Shown one piece after another: positions 23,420-36,141 of a stretch of 64,000 nt of DNA. The notes under the pieces were generated by a model. That model made no database searches, was not told where the DNA came from, and worked only from the letters and a program-made list of their open reading frames with translations. Position numbers and translations under genes: made by a program. Location: positions 3,844,001-3,908,000 of the forward strand of contig NC_092365.1 of assembly GCF_030848805.1 (NCBI RefSeq). Reading direction: 5' to 3'. Each line of letters begins with the position of its first letter. Position 1 is the first letter of the stretch. Origin of the DNA: Temnothorax longispinosus (Eukaryota; Arthropoda; Insecta; Hymenoptera; Formicidae).

Positions 23420-26400
23420 CTGCACTATTTCCAACCAACCACCGGTGTATGTAGTCGATATTCATATTTATATTCCGGAGCCAGTTGCGTCGGTCCGACG
23501 TTATCGCGAGATCTGGCATCTGTCCGAAGTGCACAACGCTCTAATTCAGCTACTAAATAACAGTGAGAAAGAAAAGACCGTTTGTCGTCCGGCGGGGGAA
23601 CGGATCGGGTGGGTTAAACTGCGATGTCAAAACGAATTAAGTCATCGAGAGAAGAGATCCGTCCCTCACGTAGACCGACACTTCCATTTGGAGCGTTCGG
23701 GTCGGCTCGAAGATCGCGCAGATGGATCCCTCGCGCGATCGCTCTCGTTCTCGCATATACGTGTACATATCTTCGAAGGATCCGATCGATCGTTCGTGAA
23801 AGGATACACTATGGGCGATGGGTAAACCTTGAAGCACCGACAATACCTTGATTCCCGATGTCGATTGTGTCGAGGAACTCTGTTCACGATCGGCCATTGT
23901 TCGCGGTTGCCAGACGACGACAACGTTCCTTCCTCGAGTAACTCTTGCCTCTCCAATGCCTTCACGAGAGGAAAGGAAGGGCCAGAGGGAGCGGTAAAGA
24001 GGGAGAAAGAGGCAGCGTTGGATTAAACGTGAGACGATCGGGCTAGATTAAAAGTAAGCCGGGTAGAGATAAGACGTCGGTTTAAGTTTCCTCGAGAAGC
24101 CCTCATCGAAAGAGAAAGCACGCGGAAAATTTCCCTCGATAAGAGATGAGATTCTTAATCATTATTGATATTACTATCGCGCTAGTTTTGTTTTTAAGTC
24201 GAACTGTTAGGGGCGCAAAACTAAATCCAAAGAAATTGTTTACTTTCCACGTTCTTCACTGTTCTTATGTGTAGGTACCTATAGCTTCTGTGCGACGCGA
24301 CGCGAAATTGCATGGCAACGGAGTCGAGTTTCTACTTGAATGAGAAAGCACCTGCATTAATTATACCGTTTCGGATAGACGTTACTTAAAATGACTTGGA
24401 AAAAGTGAAACGAGTTAAAACAGCAACAGAAAGCGGCAGAGGGCAAGAGAGAAAAAGAATGCATCTGAACGTCGTAAGAAATTTCTTCGTTTAATGAAAA
24501 ATGAAGTCTTCACTATTCTGAAGATTTATATTATTTATCGTGAAAAATGTGCATCGTTTGAAATATGAACTTTCAGTGCTAAATGCGTATATATGAAGAT
24601 GGGAGATGATTACTTTATCTGCTTCTTTTGCGCACGCGTACATTACAAAAAGTAATAAAGTGTAAAAATGATTAATCAAAAAATAATTGATACAGGCTTA
24701 TTCAAATTAATTATTAATTGATATTGAATATTTATTTATTTAGCGCTAAAGTATACGTTTCGTTTAGAGCTTTTCGATTGCCTTTGACGGATAATAAATT
24801 AGCGCGTCGCGACCCATACTGAAAACGGAACAAGTATTTCAAACCGAGATCATAACTCGAGCACTTTTTACACGCCGCAACCCCTTGTTTTCTCTCCTTC
24901 GTCTGGTTTCTCCCATTCGAAATCATTCAGGCATACATCGAAAGACGATTTGCTCTCGGCACCACGCCTACCGTGAAGAGCACCTCGTGTATCCGATGGC
25001 TGGAACGACCCGGAAAACCGGATCCTCTACCGGACAGGGCTCCGCATAGGGTTTGGCTTAAGACCACAACATTTCCCTTCCATTGTCGTGTTTTAAGCGT
25101 GACGGAATTGTGATCTTGCTCGCCATCGTCCGGCCATGACGACACACTGGCCAACTCGCCGTTGAATCGCATTAGTACATTAAAGTCGCCATGTTGGCTC
25201 GTTTCTGCCGTAGAAGAGTAAACGAGGATAAACAGAGCGGAAATTCGGCGATCTGAGATAACAGGGAGAGAAAATATTCAGAGGAGCGTATTACGTTTTA
25301 CAAACGGAGCTGACAATGCGTATTGCGCACTGCTGTATACTTGATTTCTTACAACTTCCTATTTATACGATGCGTGTTTTATCGGTATTTCAGACGGTAT
25401 CTCAGATACGTGATATAAACAGGAAAAACCACTTAAAGAACGATCGAGAGAGAGATTTCATTTAGAGACGACAAAATCCATCGAGGATAATTAATTCGGA
25501 GTCCGCGGGCTATTGAGAAATAGACAGTGCAGGAGACAAAGTGACAAAACTGTGTACGCTGAGACAGCGAGCTACCTGAATTTACGCGAACCAGACAGTA
25601 GCATCGATCCGTGATGCTGTTTTTAGCTTCCGGTCGTCAGTCCGCAGCATCCCACTTGCGGTGACGACGACCTCGTGTTGCTCGCTACATCCCTGCTTTA
25701 TTTGATTCCGTATGCAGCCCGGGCTTCAGATTATTACGGCTTTAAAAGCGATCACCTTTAATTAATTCTTTCAGTAGCAAAAGCTTGCAGACATCCACAG
25801 ACGTTCGTAAACAGTTCTCTAAATTACGAAGTCTATTATAAAAAATAGTTCGTCAAACATAATTGTACGATATATTTGCCGTCAATCGTAAAGAAAAAAA
25901 ATATTATCGATAGTTCTCGACCTGATGAATATTATGTGCAAAATTGTAATTACAGAATTAAATATTAGAGATTGAGTTTTACGCTCAAATTTTTTAATCG
26001 GTTTCTCTCATGAAAGATCGTCATCAAATAAACGAGAGGAAAAAAGCGAGGGAGAGAACGAGAGGGTGAAACAGCCGCTGCGAAACTTGCCCTGGCTTTA
26101 TTGATTCCGTTCTCTCGCCGTTCAGGATAGCTATCATTGGGCATTAGTTCTCTTTCTTAGGTCTTGACGAGGAGAAAGAGAGAGGTGGACGCAAAGGAGG
26201 AGGGTGGAGGACGGAGGTGATTGCCAGGCCGAGGAGACTTCTGATATCTCATCCCGATGGGAGTGAACCGCAATTTCTCAAGCGTGGGAGCCACACACAC
26301 ACATTTTCAACCCGTTAAAGATTCACCCTTCGACAGGACCTCGATGTATGTGTTAGGTGTATTTCTTTGTTAAACGAAGCAACTCGATCGGCACTTTTCT

Positions 26401-29400
26401 TGATCATGAAACCCAGATGCTCATGAATGGAGATTTCTCGCTATACAGTCTATCCGGAATGTAAAACCAGATTGCGAAGATTCTTACGACGTAATTTTAC
26501 GTGGCAGATATCACGTATTTCATTCAAGTAAGTTAGGATCAATTTTCTCTTAACAAGAATTTTATGACAAGCCAGATTATAAAATTATTTACGGTAAATT
26601 TTACATTCAATAAATTGAACCGGATGAGGTGCACGCTCAGTTTCTACACAACGCTCAGCATGTAAATCCCAGAACGTGACTAGAATGTGAAAAACGTCGA
26701 GATAATCTATACGTCAAATAGGTATAAAAAAAGGATGTATTATATTTTCATTTTTTGTTAAAAGTAAAAGAATTTTTTATATACCCACATATACATCTAA
26801 TCATTTAAAAGTCGGTAAGAATAAAATATGTTGTGTAACACACTGGAGTAAAATAATAACATTATATTATTACGTTGTTCAAATAAGAATAGACAGAAAT
26901 CGTAGAAGAATTACGTCGTAGTAATCATATATAATTTGCATTATTCAGAAAGCAGCCTTAAATATTCGAAGAGAGTGAAACTCTAGTACCTGAATTTTAA
27001 TGCTAAATCAAAAATGCTCGGGACTTGTTTCCACGGAAAAGTAGTTTCCTAGTCGCGAGAAACTTCGTACCGATTTTGCGCGGGTAGACCAAGTTGCAGA
27101 ATGCATTACGTGCTATCGTTCTCCTTTTGTCCCCGGTAGTTTTTCAATTCCGGCGCAAGGGTATTCCGCAATCCTTTGTTTCGGTCAGGAGCACACGCGG
27201 AAAAAAAAATGATGGACCCGAATGGAGAGTGGGCAAATGGAATGGCAAAAATGTACAGGCGGGCTTTGACGTGCGTCTGGGAAAAGTTCATTTCGCGCGA
27301 TTCACGCGCAATGACAATTCGTTATGATGTAGGTGAAACTTTCGTGGCGATTTCCGAGATTGCAGTCACGCGCGTTTGATACTCTCAGTGAAGTCTTAAC
27401 TCGGCATGAACTTTGACAAGGTAAAGTTGAAATTTAGATTGACTGGGATGATAAGTAACTTTCAGAACAAGAGATTGATGAAGAAATGAAGATTCTCGCT
27501 TGAGTGACGGAAATGTAAATCGGAACAAATGTGATGTTATTTTTTCATCGACATTAGCACTGAGTCTTTATTTAAATTCGCTTAATTTAAAAAAAAAGCA
27601 AATTGTGGGCAACAGCAAGTATTTCGTAATTGAGAGATATCGATTCTTTTTTGCGTGCTGATTAATGAGGAAACACGTAGTGCAAATTTTAAGGCGCACG
27701 TGTTTATTTGTGCGATATTCTAAATCGACATTTTAATAGAATTTGCGGATTTATTTGTTCATAAAGGGATTCAAATCCTTTAGGACCGAGCTATATACGC
27801 GCATCAGCTATCTCGGAACTACAGCTAATTCAGAGGCTTCCGATAACCTTGTTATTTGCCATTAATAAACGCATGGATCGCAATATTGTTAGGTATCCTT
27901 TGCAAACAGCCCCGTTATAATTCTATACCAATCATCGATTGATAGAATTGCGGTATCGGACGACAGATAGCACAAATAGCGTACAAATTCGCGACCATAT
28001 ACACGCCGATAAATATAGCGCGGTAACAATACCATGGTACTTGTCACGGTTGATCCTCATTTGATTTTTCCTCGACCGCCGCCGTCGCCACGATCGGGCA
28101 CACGTGCGCGTGTAAATGTCCGCTGCAGTTTAACCTAATTACAGCACGTGTTAGAGTGACGGCCCCTCGACTTTTCTACATCGAATATCCGTCTGTCACG
28201 GCAAAACAGTTTCCGGTCGCCGCTGCGAATGACACCGGTTGCGGTTGAATCAAACAGACGCGATCTAATAACGTGATTAGCACAAAATTCGACGCTCATT
28301 CGCTTCCGTAAATATCACTTTAAATCACCGGCCGAGAGAGAGAGGCGACCATCATCCACGGATCGGATATTCACGTGGATTCGCGGAATAAAAGCTCCAT
28401 TTCGCGCGCGCGAATTTACGTCGACGATCCGGATAATCTGAAATAGGTACCATTAGTCTTAATATTACGTATCGGCGGAGAGACTGCAACATTATTAAGC
28501 TTCAAATTGCGAAAAATGGTAATCCCTGATTTTTTTCTCTGAGCAAAAATCGAGTTTAAATTTTGCAAGGGACCACTATTCGTTTCTCGTTCAGTCACGT
28601 TCACGAAAAAACGTGGGATATATTTTGACAGATATTTTGAGAGCTAAATTTTTCGATAATATTTCCGAAAAACATATCGCGTTGACAACGTGTGGGCTCG
28701 ACAAGATTATTTATCCGATGAACTTTATCCTTTTGATAAAAGCCCCGAAACAAAGCGGTTTCGATATTCGGCACCACGGGCATTCCACAATCAACGAGAA
28801 TATCTTCGAAATTGTCACGGAAACTGCATTCGCGTAACTCGCTCACTTGCGAATTCAATATGTGCCGCCCAGCGGAAAGGACCTCGTATGTGTGGACATC
28901 TCAACATATGCAGACGTAAAATACGCACTTGAACGTACGTTATATTGAAAATTTGTAGAATTCCGCGAGGTTTTGATATCTGTCCATCTCTCTCTCATTC
29001 TCTATCAATCCCTCTGTCTCTCTCGGTACGAAATGCATCTTTAATAAAAGCGAGATCGTGGAGGAACTACATAAATAAAATGCATATGTGTCAAATTGTG
29101 AAATTTCCGTCCCGCGGAATCGCTGACAACAGCTCGTTTGTGTTTATTTTAATCTCGCCGAATTCACCATTGCATAGATAATTGAAATTTTCACTCGACC
29201 GATACAGCGCAGCTTCACAATGTAATTTTCCCTCCAAAAATTATATTGCTCTTTCGTGTTACTGCGTTAATAAAGCAATTTAATAAAGTGATTTAATTAA
29301 ACGAGAACAATGCACTGCTTCAGACAATCCGAAATATTTCGCGAAATTATTGACGAGCTGATCGCATTTATTTTACTTTACTGATTTTCATATGCAAATA

Positions 29401-31153
29401 AATAGAATTGCTATAAATAATATGCAATGCAGTTCGAGCCAAATTCAAACGAGATTATCCCACTCATACAGATATCCTCACATATCCTCTTTCCGTATTT
29501 TACTTAAAAAGTATATGTAGTTTAAAAGTTAAAAAAATAATTTTTTTTCAAAAAACAGTTCTTATATATATGTGAAAAAGTTTCCTGGAATTATAATTAT
29601 TTTTGAAACGGTATTTCTTAACCGACAAATATTTTTATCATTCGAGATCATTATTACTCTTGCAAAATATCATCGAGATAAATTGGAATTATACTGGCAA
29701 GTCCAAATACATTGTCCAGGAGCAATCTCGACCCACATATCGAACGTGAAGTGGCCAGATCAATATATGCAGAGACACGATATCAAACTGACGATGTCAG
29801 CTGTCCCTTCGACCACTTCCTCATCAAGATCTCTCGTAGAGGTTTAGTAAAGCAAACTGGTCAATTATCTCCTATCTGTACCGCTATTAGTAGCGCAGAT
29901 CAAAGAGGAACTTAGGGATACGTACCGTCTATCAAGGGGACTAGCTCAAGATAAATTCCGAGTTTCTGTATTTCAGAGTCAAACGAATGAAATAGAAATC
30001 CAATTTTTTATTTCAGTTTTACAGACATAGAAATACTGTGTACATATACTTTTTTAAATAAAAGAAAAATATAATACTTTATACGCGTTCAGAAAAAGAT
30101 TTTGGATCCAATAACGCTTACTGCAGTGAAAACTAGCACGTGTCGACGATAGCATTCGCACCATCGACATGAAGACACAACGATCGAACGAAAGCCACAA
30201 AACAAAATAAACAAAAAAAAAAGATAGACACTCAATTGGCGCCCACGCGAGGTCACGCGGTTCGAATTCTCGAGGCGAAAAGTCATCACCGCCCGCGCTT
30301 GCATTTCCGCTCTTCGTCGATGCATGCATATGCATACGCGGACATCCACGCACTCGCATGCCACCGTGTACACATGTCGGCGAAAGACGAGCACCGCCGG
30401 TGTCGGGACAAAACGTTGTTTGCTCGCGCGCGTCGGGATTGCCGAGACAGGTAAATTGTGAATAATGATCGAATCAATCGAGGAAAAATATGCGAAATAC
30501 AAAGGGAAACCGAGGTCTACGCCACAGAAAAAAAAGGAAATTCTCTTCACTGACCTCTTCACTCTATCTCTCTTTTTCACTCTTTATATCTCTCGCATTT
30601 TCTCGCGTTTCGTGAAGACGGCGACGAGCAAAATAAATTATGGGGTGTGCTCCATTACGAATCTAATTAGCGAACCATTTTCTCCAGCATACGCTGGGTT
30701 GAGCGTGGTTTATTGGCGAACTTGTCAACTGCGCGGATTTATAGAGCGGTTTTACCGTTGCATTTTTTATCGCTGACTCGACGTGCATGACTGAGTGCAG
30801 CGATGGTATTCTTCGTTGGATTAGTGGATTCGAAAATTGCCACAAATATCGTTGACACATCGGACACGCGCGATAATGTTCCCGCATGTGTTATTAAAAA
30901 AAAAAAAGAAAGAAGAATAATCCATCGTGTATTTCAACTCCGTCGTTTTTTACTTTTCAACTGCTGTTGGTTTTTCTTAGTGGTGCGTTCTACTATTTAT
31001 TTTTCATATTTGTCCTGTTATTAAAAAAATATAGTTTACTTTACATTCTATAACTTCACGTTATATTTTAACAATAAATTTTCGTAGTATTCGCAACTTT
31101 AAAGTGAAAATAACATTTTTAATAAAATAAATGTATAATATCATAAATTTGCA

Positions 31154-31393
31154 CGAAAAGAACGGTTTTGCTGAAATATCTAAAAATTTAGCTATAGATA
31201 CAAATCTGAAAATAATTTTGCTGCACCAACAAAATAACTAGTAGGTCGCTAAAGTATGATGATAATGTCGTAAAAAATTTTGACATTTTAGCAATCAGTT
31301 TGAGTGTTCTACATAATTATTTTGATAACAAAATTATTTTCAGATCTGTATCTAGCTAAATTTTTAGATACTTCAGCAAAACCGTTCTTTCCG
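31154..31393. mobile_element. Inverted-repeat (MITE-like) element
   Basis: The arms at about 31154-31220 and 31329-31393 are near-perfect reverse complements: CGAAAAGAACGGTTTTGCTG on the left against CGGAAAGAACGGTTTTGCTG reading inward from the right. The spacer is about 108 bp and AT-rich, with no ORF. I could not identify a clear target-site duplication, so the exact ends are uncertain by a few bases. Confidence 0.75.
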
Positions 31394-33339
31394 TATGATT
31401 TGTTTGATGTGTGTTCGTGCGTGACAAAGATCGTCAAGTTATTCTTATATTCTGCCTAACGTTCAAGTATCTCCTTCAATCGTATAACGCTTATAATCTT
31501 TTATACAGCAACGGAGATGCAGTGCGATCTTTCAAGCCTAAGTCGGCCACGACACGGGTGTGAGCCATTAATAAAATTGACCACGCGCCAGAACTCCCCT
31601 TCGCAAGGGGCGTCGGTAGCGTTCGAACAGGAGATAAAGAGCCGACTCGGAGAATAGATGGAAAAAAAGCATCGCGAGAGGATGAGGAGAGTCTCGTGAG
31701 GACGAACAGGCACAAAGGGGCATACATATGTCTTTGAAGCGTGCTACAACGAGAAGGTGTAACGGTGCTATTTCCTTCTCCAAAAATACCCTCGATGTCC
31801 GAAGAGCGCGAGGGCGTCTCGGGCCGCCCTGTCGATGTGTGACATAAGCGTTAAACTGACCCGACTTCCTGCGACTTCTACGAAGATATATGTATACGTC
31901 GTATGAAGTTAATGTCCTGGAAAATTACCGGGCTAGCCATATTACTGGAAATGTACACACATACACGCGTGCGCTTCTCCCTTTCATTTTATAACGGCTA
32001 ACGAATGATCTCTTTCTCTCTTTCCCTTTCCCTTCTTACCTCTGGCACTTCGAGAAGTCGGCTTTACGACGATCTATTAAGGTTTCAGACACGCGATCGC
32101 GGTTGCTAGGTTTTTGTTCGGCGCGCCAAGCTTCGCCGAGCTGGTTTACTTGGGTCATGTGCAGGCGATAATGTAGAGTTGGTTGGGAGTGGCAAGGTTG
32201 AAATAGTTCAGAATCACGCTGGTAGTTAAGCAACGTAGGTTGTTACCCCCGTTGCTTCGCCTTCAATTTTGCCAATAAGATGAAGAAATTGGTGGTAGTC
32301 AAGTGCACGAAGCTTGGGTTTACAACAAGAATTGGTTTGTGAAACAATCAAACGTTATACGTAAGATATCTAACTAAGATATTGCATTTAACAGAGGAAC
32401 ATGAAAAGGAGAAAAATTAATGGAACATTTATATCGGACAAATTAATAGAATATTTAATAATCGGAATATTTAATAATCATCGCGAAGAGACAGATTGCA
32501 CTTGGATGAGTTATCGATCCGCCTGCACACTTCCGCAATGAGTTTTACTTCGCGAAAGTTATGACTGAGTAATTTATCGGCGTTGAATACCAAGACTCGA
32601 GGTATTCACGACGAATCACTCTTTTCATGATATAACTTTCTACGTTCGTACATCCGAGTTATATAAGCCGTCAGCTTTTGGATTAAATCGCGCATGTGGG
32701 GGAATTTATGAAAACACGGCGGCTAAGCCGTGTTTAATTAAACGAGAACAATGCGCCGGTTATGAGCCGCAAAACATAATTGGCGCCAGATCGTAAGTAC
32801 ACGTTTAATTAAAACCATGTAACAAAAGTGAGTCATGATCAGGTGATTTAATTAAAGATCATTCCATCTATAATTATCTCTTTTTATTTTTGCGAGATCT
32901 TTATGGAAACAATTTATTTTAATCCTTGTACGTTTCAATTAGCATCCGTAAGCTATTTTCCTTTTCGTCTAATCCTACATTTAAGCGAAATAAACATTTC
33001 CTTTTTTTAACATTTAGAAAATTTATTTTAGGTATAAGTATAATATTAAATATAAAAGACTAGAATTTAAATAAAAATTTTAAATATAAATATGAATAAA
33101 ATATAAATAAAAATAATCTTATACTTTTTTAATTATCGCGCATTACTTTAGTGATCTCTTTTAATATTAGATATATTTATAAAATATTTGAGACGTATTT
33201 AAAAATAATTTCCTTTACATAAGTTGCGTTAATCTTACAGAAATTGTTTTGCGTATATGAAGCGTCCAAACAAACCGATCGAAGCACCTATCTATATTAC
33301 GTGCATGACGCTTAATGAACCGTCGACCATTTCGACACG
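31394..33339. other. Noncoding block
   Basis: No supported gene. A 12-nt exact match to the 5S rRNA internal region lies at 32225-32236. AT-rich low-complexity sequence fills 32990-33200. Confidence 0.4.
32196..32240 (+). other. Weak 5S rRNA-like fragment
   Basis: GTTAAGCAACGT (32225-32236) is identical to a conserved stretch of animal 5S rRNA. It is preceded at roughly the right order by GTTGAA and ATCAC, which also occur in 5S. The remaining 5S sequence is absent on both sides, so this is at best a decayed fragment and may be coincidence. Confidence 0.2.
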
Positions 33340-33531
33340 ATGGATACCTACTTAAATCAGCAGAGTGCTGTCGGGAAGCCGGTTTTCCCACCAAAGAAAG
33401 GGGAGAAAAATCCCCGCGACGGAAGAATCGATTCCCCGAGTTATACCTATTACGCTGTACGTGTATTCCACGAAACATTAAATCACATGGCTCAGCGGGC
33501 TGCCATCGGCAATATGCTACTTGTTTACTAA
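33340..33531 (+). CDS. Possible 63-codon small ORF
   Basis: This ATG-started frame has A at -3 and G at +4. It begins MDTYLNQQSAVGKPVFPPKK, continues through a basic, proline-containing segment and ends IGNMLLVY before TAA. There is no signal peptide, domain or recognised homologue. The composition is protein-like, but other frames here are also open, so chance is the more likely explanation. Confidence 0.15.
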   Translation: MDTYLNQQSAVGKPVFPPKKGEKNPRDGRIDSPSYTYYAVRVFHETLNHMAQRAAIGNMLLVY

Positions 33532-33943
33532 ATCACTTCTCATTGACTACTCCACCAGGCAAATAACCGCCGACAATAATGAGGGACACTTGATTGTGCA
33601 TCAAAGCCGAAGACGCGTGCCCCGCGTGCTGTTCGATCGAGTACATGTGTGTGTGTGGTTGATCACGCACAATGCCACGCGTGCATACGCAGACGTATTT
33701 TGTAGATGTTCGACTGATCATGTATAATGCCGAATGAATGTGGATGTGTATGTGTGTAACCAGCAACGTGTACGATATGTGAGGGTGCATGTTCAGTACA
33801 TGACATCATCCCACGGGAAATGTCTAATAGACGAACATTCAAGGATAGTTATTTTTTTTTTTAAACCGATCCCACGGCGTGTGTTAACCCTTTTCCTATT
33901 ACGTTTTTACGGAATTTTGTTATATGTTTTACGGCTGCGCTCT

Positions 33944-34681
33944 TAGCCCAGTCAATAGAGCCCGAAAAAACCGCTGAAATGGAATTAATTCCGAGAAGCG
34001 ATTTTTTTTCTTTGACTGTTTTGGAGGGTCATGGGTAGTCTAAAACCGGATTTTCGGGATTTTAACCCTGGAGCGTTAGCCGCCATTTTGATTAGAAGGG
34101 TGATTTTGTAAATATCTCGCTTATTTTCAACTTTAGAGTGAAAGTGGTAATAACCAAACTTGTAGAAAATTTAATACTCTACAATTTTGGTCCTTATCAT
34201 TTTTTACCTAGGATCGATATTTTGGGTCTTATTAGACTCGAAAGTGGGGGGTGAAATTTTATTATTTTTTTTTAATTTTTTGAATAAACGCGCCATAAAC
34301 TTTACCCCCGTGGTGATGTGGAAAAGATGTTTTTAATTATACCAAGTAAATTCAAAAAATAAAAAAAAAATAAAATTTTACCCCCTCCCCCCCACTTTTG
34401 AGTCTAAGACCCAAAATATCGATCCTAGGTGAAAAATGATAAGGACCAAAATTGTAGAGTATTAAATTTTCTACAAGTTTGGTTATTACCACTTTCACTT
34501 TAAAGTTGAAAATAAGCGAGATATTTACAAAATCACCCTTCTAATCAAAATGGCGGCTAACGCTCCAGGGTTAGAATCCCGAAAATCCGGTTTTAGACTA
34601 CCCATGACCCTCCAAAACAGTAAAAAAAAAAAATTGCTTCCCGGAATTAATTCAATTTAAATGTCTCTATTGACTGGGCTA
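33944..34681. mobile_element. Foldback DNA element with TAGCCCAG ends
   Basis: Arms of about 330-340 bp (33944-34284 and 34351-34681) are reverse complements with minor differences around a 66-bp loop. Both ends read TAGCCCAGTCAATAGAG inward. TCT lies directly outside on both sides (33941-33943 and 34682-34684), a likely 3-bp target duplication. There is no coding sequence. The terminal TAGYCCAG motif is shared with the element at 4002-5931. Confidence 0.88.
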
Positions 34682-36130
34682 TCTCTCGTCGTTACGATAC
34701 CGTGTAAAACAAAATCGCGCACGCCATGGTAAATTCCCATCGGGGTAACGGGAAGTGGATGTACCGCGAGAGAGTTTTCGTGAGCGGCATTAGCGGGAAT
34801 CGTTTCTGCCTTTGTTTGTTCGTTTCTGCGTTCTCTAATCCGATTTAATTTGCGCCGGTAATGTCGCGCTTCCCGACAATGCCGTGTACTAAAAGCTAAT
34901 GTTAATTACTTAATAGCATTGAAATATCGTGAATACCTCATTGTTGCATTGTTATATTCTCACGCCATTAAACACAACGCGCGACTGAAAATCCAACTTT
35001 AAGTTTAATGAGAAAATGCGGTAGCATTAGCCTCAGAGATAACAAGAGAAAACGTACGTTTGGACAACGAATTGTTTTCTAAAGGATTCTCGCGCGCAAC
35101 GTCCTTTTCGTGTTCCGACATGTAATAATTTTCTCTAAGATACTCTTTTTATTCAAAATGAAGACATTCTTCTATATAATTTGATTATAGCTGAATGGCG
35201 CGTGTGATTGGATGTGTCGTATTGGACTGCAGCCGTATGCCTATCGATTGTCGGCGAATCTGCATGACAGTGGTCCAAATGTCGCCGGGCTCGGCGACAT
35301 ATGATGTCCGACCAATTTGAAGTCGACAATAAGAGAAACTCCCGCTACGCCGAGAACTATCCGAGATCGTTCGCAACTGTTACGTCGACATTGTGCCGGG
35401 TGATGAGTATGCAGAAACGTAGAAACGAAAAAACGTGCCTGGTCATTAATACAAATTTGTCGTACGGGTAACTTTCAAATGAGATCGATGACGATTTCAT
35501 TTCCGTGCGTCACCTCTGCATTCATCGAGATGCGTGACAGCAACAGCAGTTTCTCGAAGAATGACGAGAAATCATTAACTTTTTTTCCTCCGACGCGTGT
35601 AGCCACGCTTCTCGCATAAACATCGCATCTTTTTACTACACTCCAGCAACAGCGGCGCCCTACGTAAAATTAATGTCGTTGTGATGGATTATTGAGCCGT
35701 AACACATGTAACATTCGATTGGGGGACATCGTAAGTTTTTTTTCCTAGCGTCTGCTATTTGCCTACAAGCGTTCAATTTTGAAGAATTAATGTTATTGAA
35801 AGTTCGAGCTTGTATCTTTTGTGTCTAAATTCTATCTGAATAAACGGGAAATGCGATCCGATAGATTAGAAGTAATTAAAGCAAACACAAACCGTAATTA
35901 TTTCACCGATCCGAACGCAATTTTGGGGCAAAAGGATGAATGATAACTATTGCATCGCTGGCGTTGCATTATCCGCGATTGTGTGTTCAATCATGCAAAC
36001 AGGCGTGTATAGTGCATCGCGTGCTAATGTTACCCACATTAAAGCGTATAGAACGAAGATTGACCCTCCGCCTCTCCGACTACTGGCTGGTGCTTGTTAC
36101 GCGGTATCTAGTACCGGCACACACGATATC

Positions 36131-36141
36131 GATATATAAGG
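36131..36141 (+). promoter_or_regulatory. Candidate TATA-box promoter
   Basis: GATATATAAGGCGC resembles a TATA box and is followed by more than 300 bp of GC-rich sequence that could be a 5' UTR. No downstream coding exon could be tied to it, so this is a motif-level suggestion only. Confidence 0.2.

Larger units (their letters stand above)
13755..31153. other. Long gene-poor block
   Basis: No coding exon could be supported. GC/CpG-richer patches lie around 15.2-15.9, 18.2-18.7, 23.5-24.1 and 28.0-28.4 kb; long ORFs there overlap on both strands, as expected where stop codons are rare. It holds (TA)n at 23398-23419 and small hairpins (for example 17014-17057). Confidence 0.45.

Noticed and set aside
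23352..23965. 157-codon ORF and four overlapping ORFs
   Set aside because: The frame begins in a TA microsatellite, giving a YIYIYIY run, and competes with open frames on both strands.
30255..30285. B-box-like GCGGTTCGAATTC
   Set aside because: No A box at the required distance upstream and no cloverleaf.
30054..30580. 163-codon minus-strand ORF
   Set aside because: Several overlapping frames on both strands and a composition typical of translated noncoding DNA.
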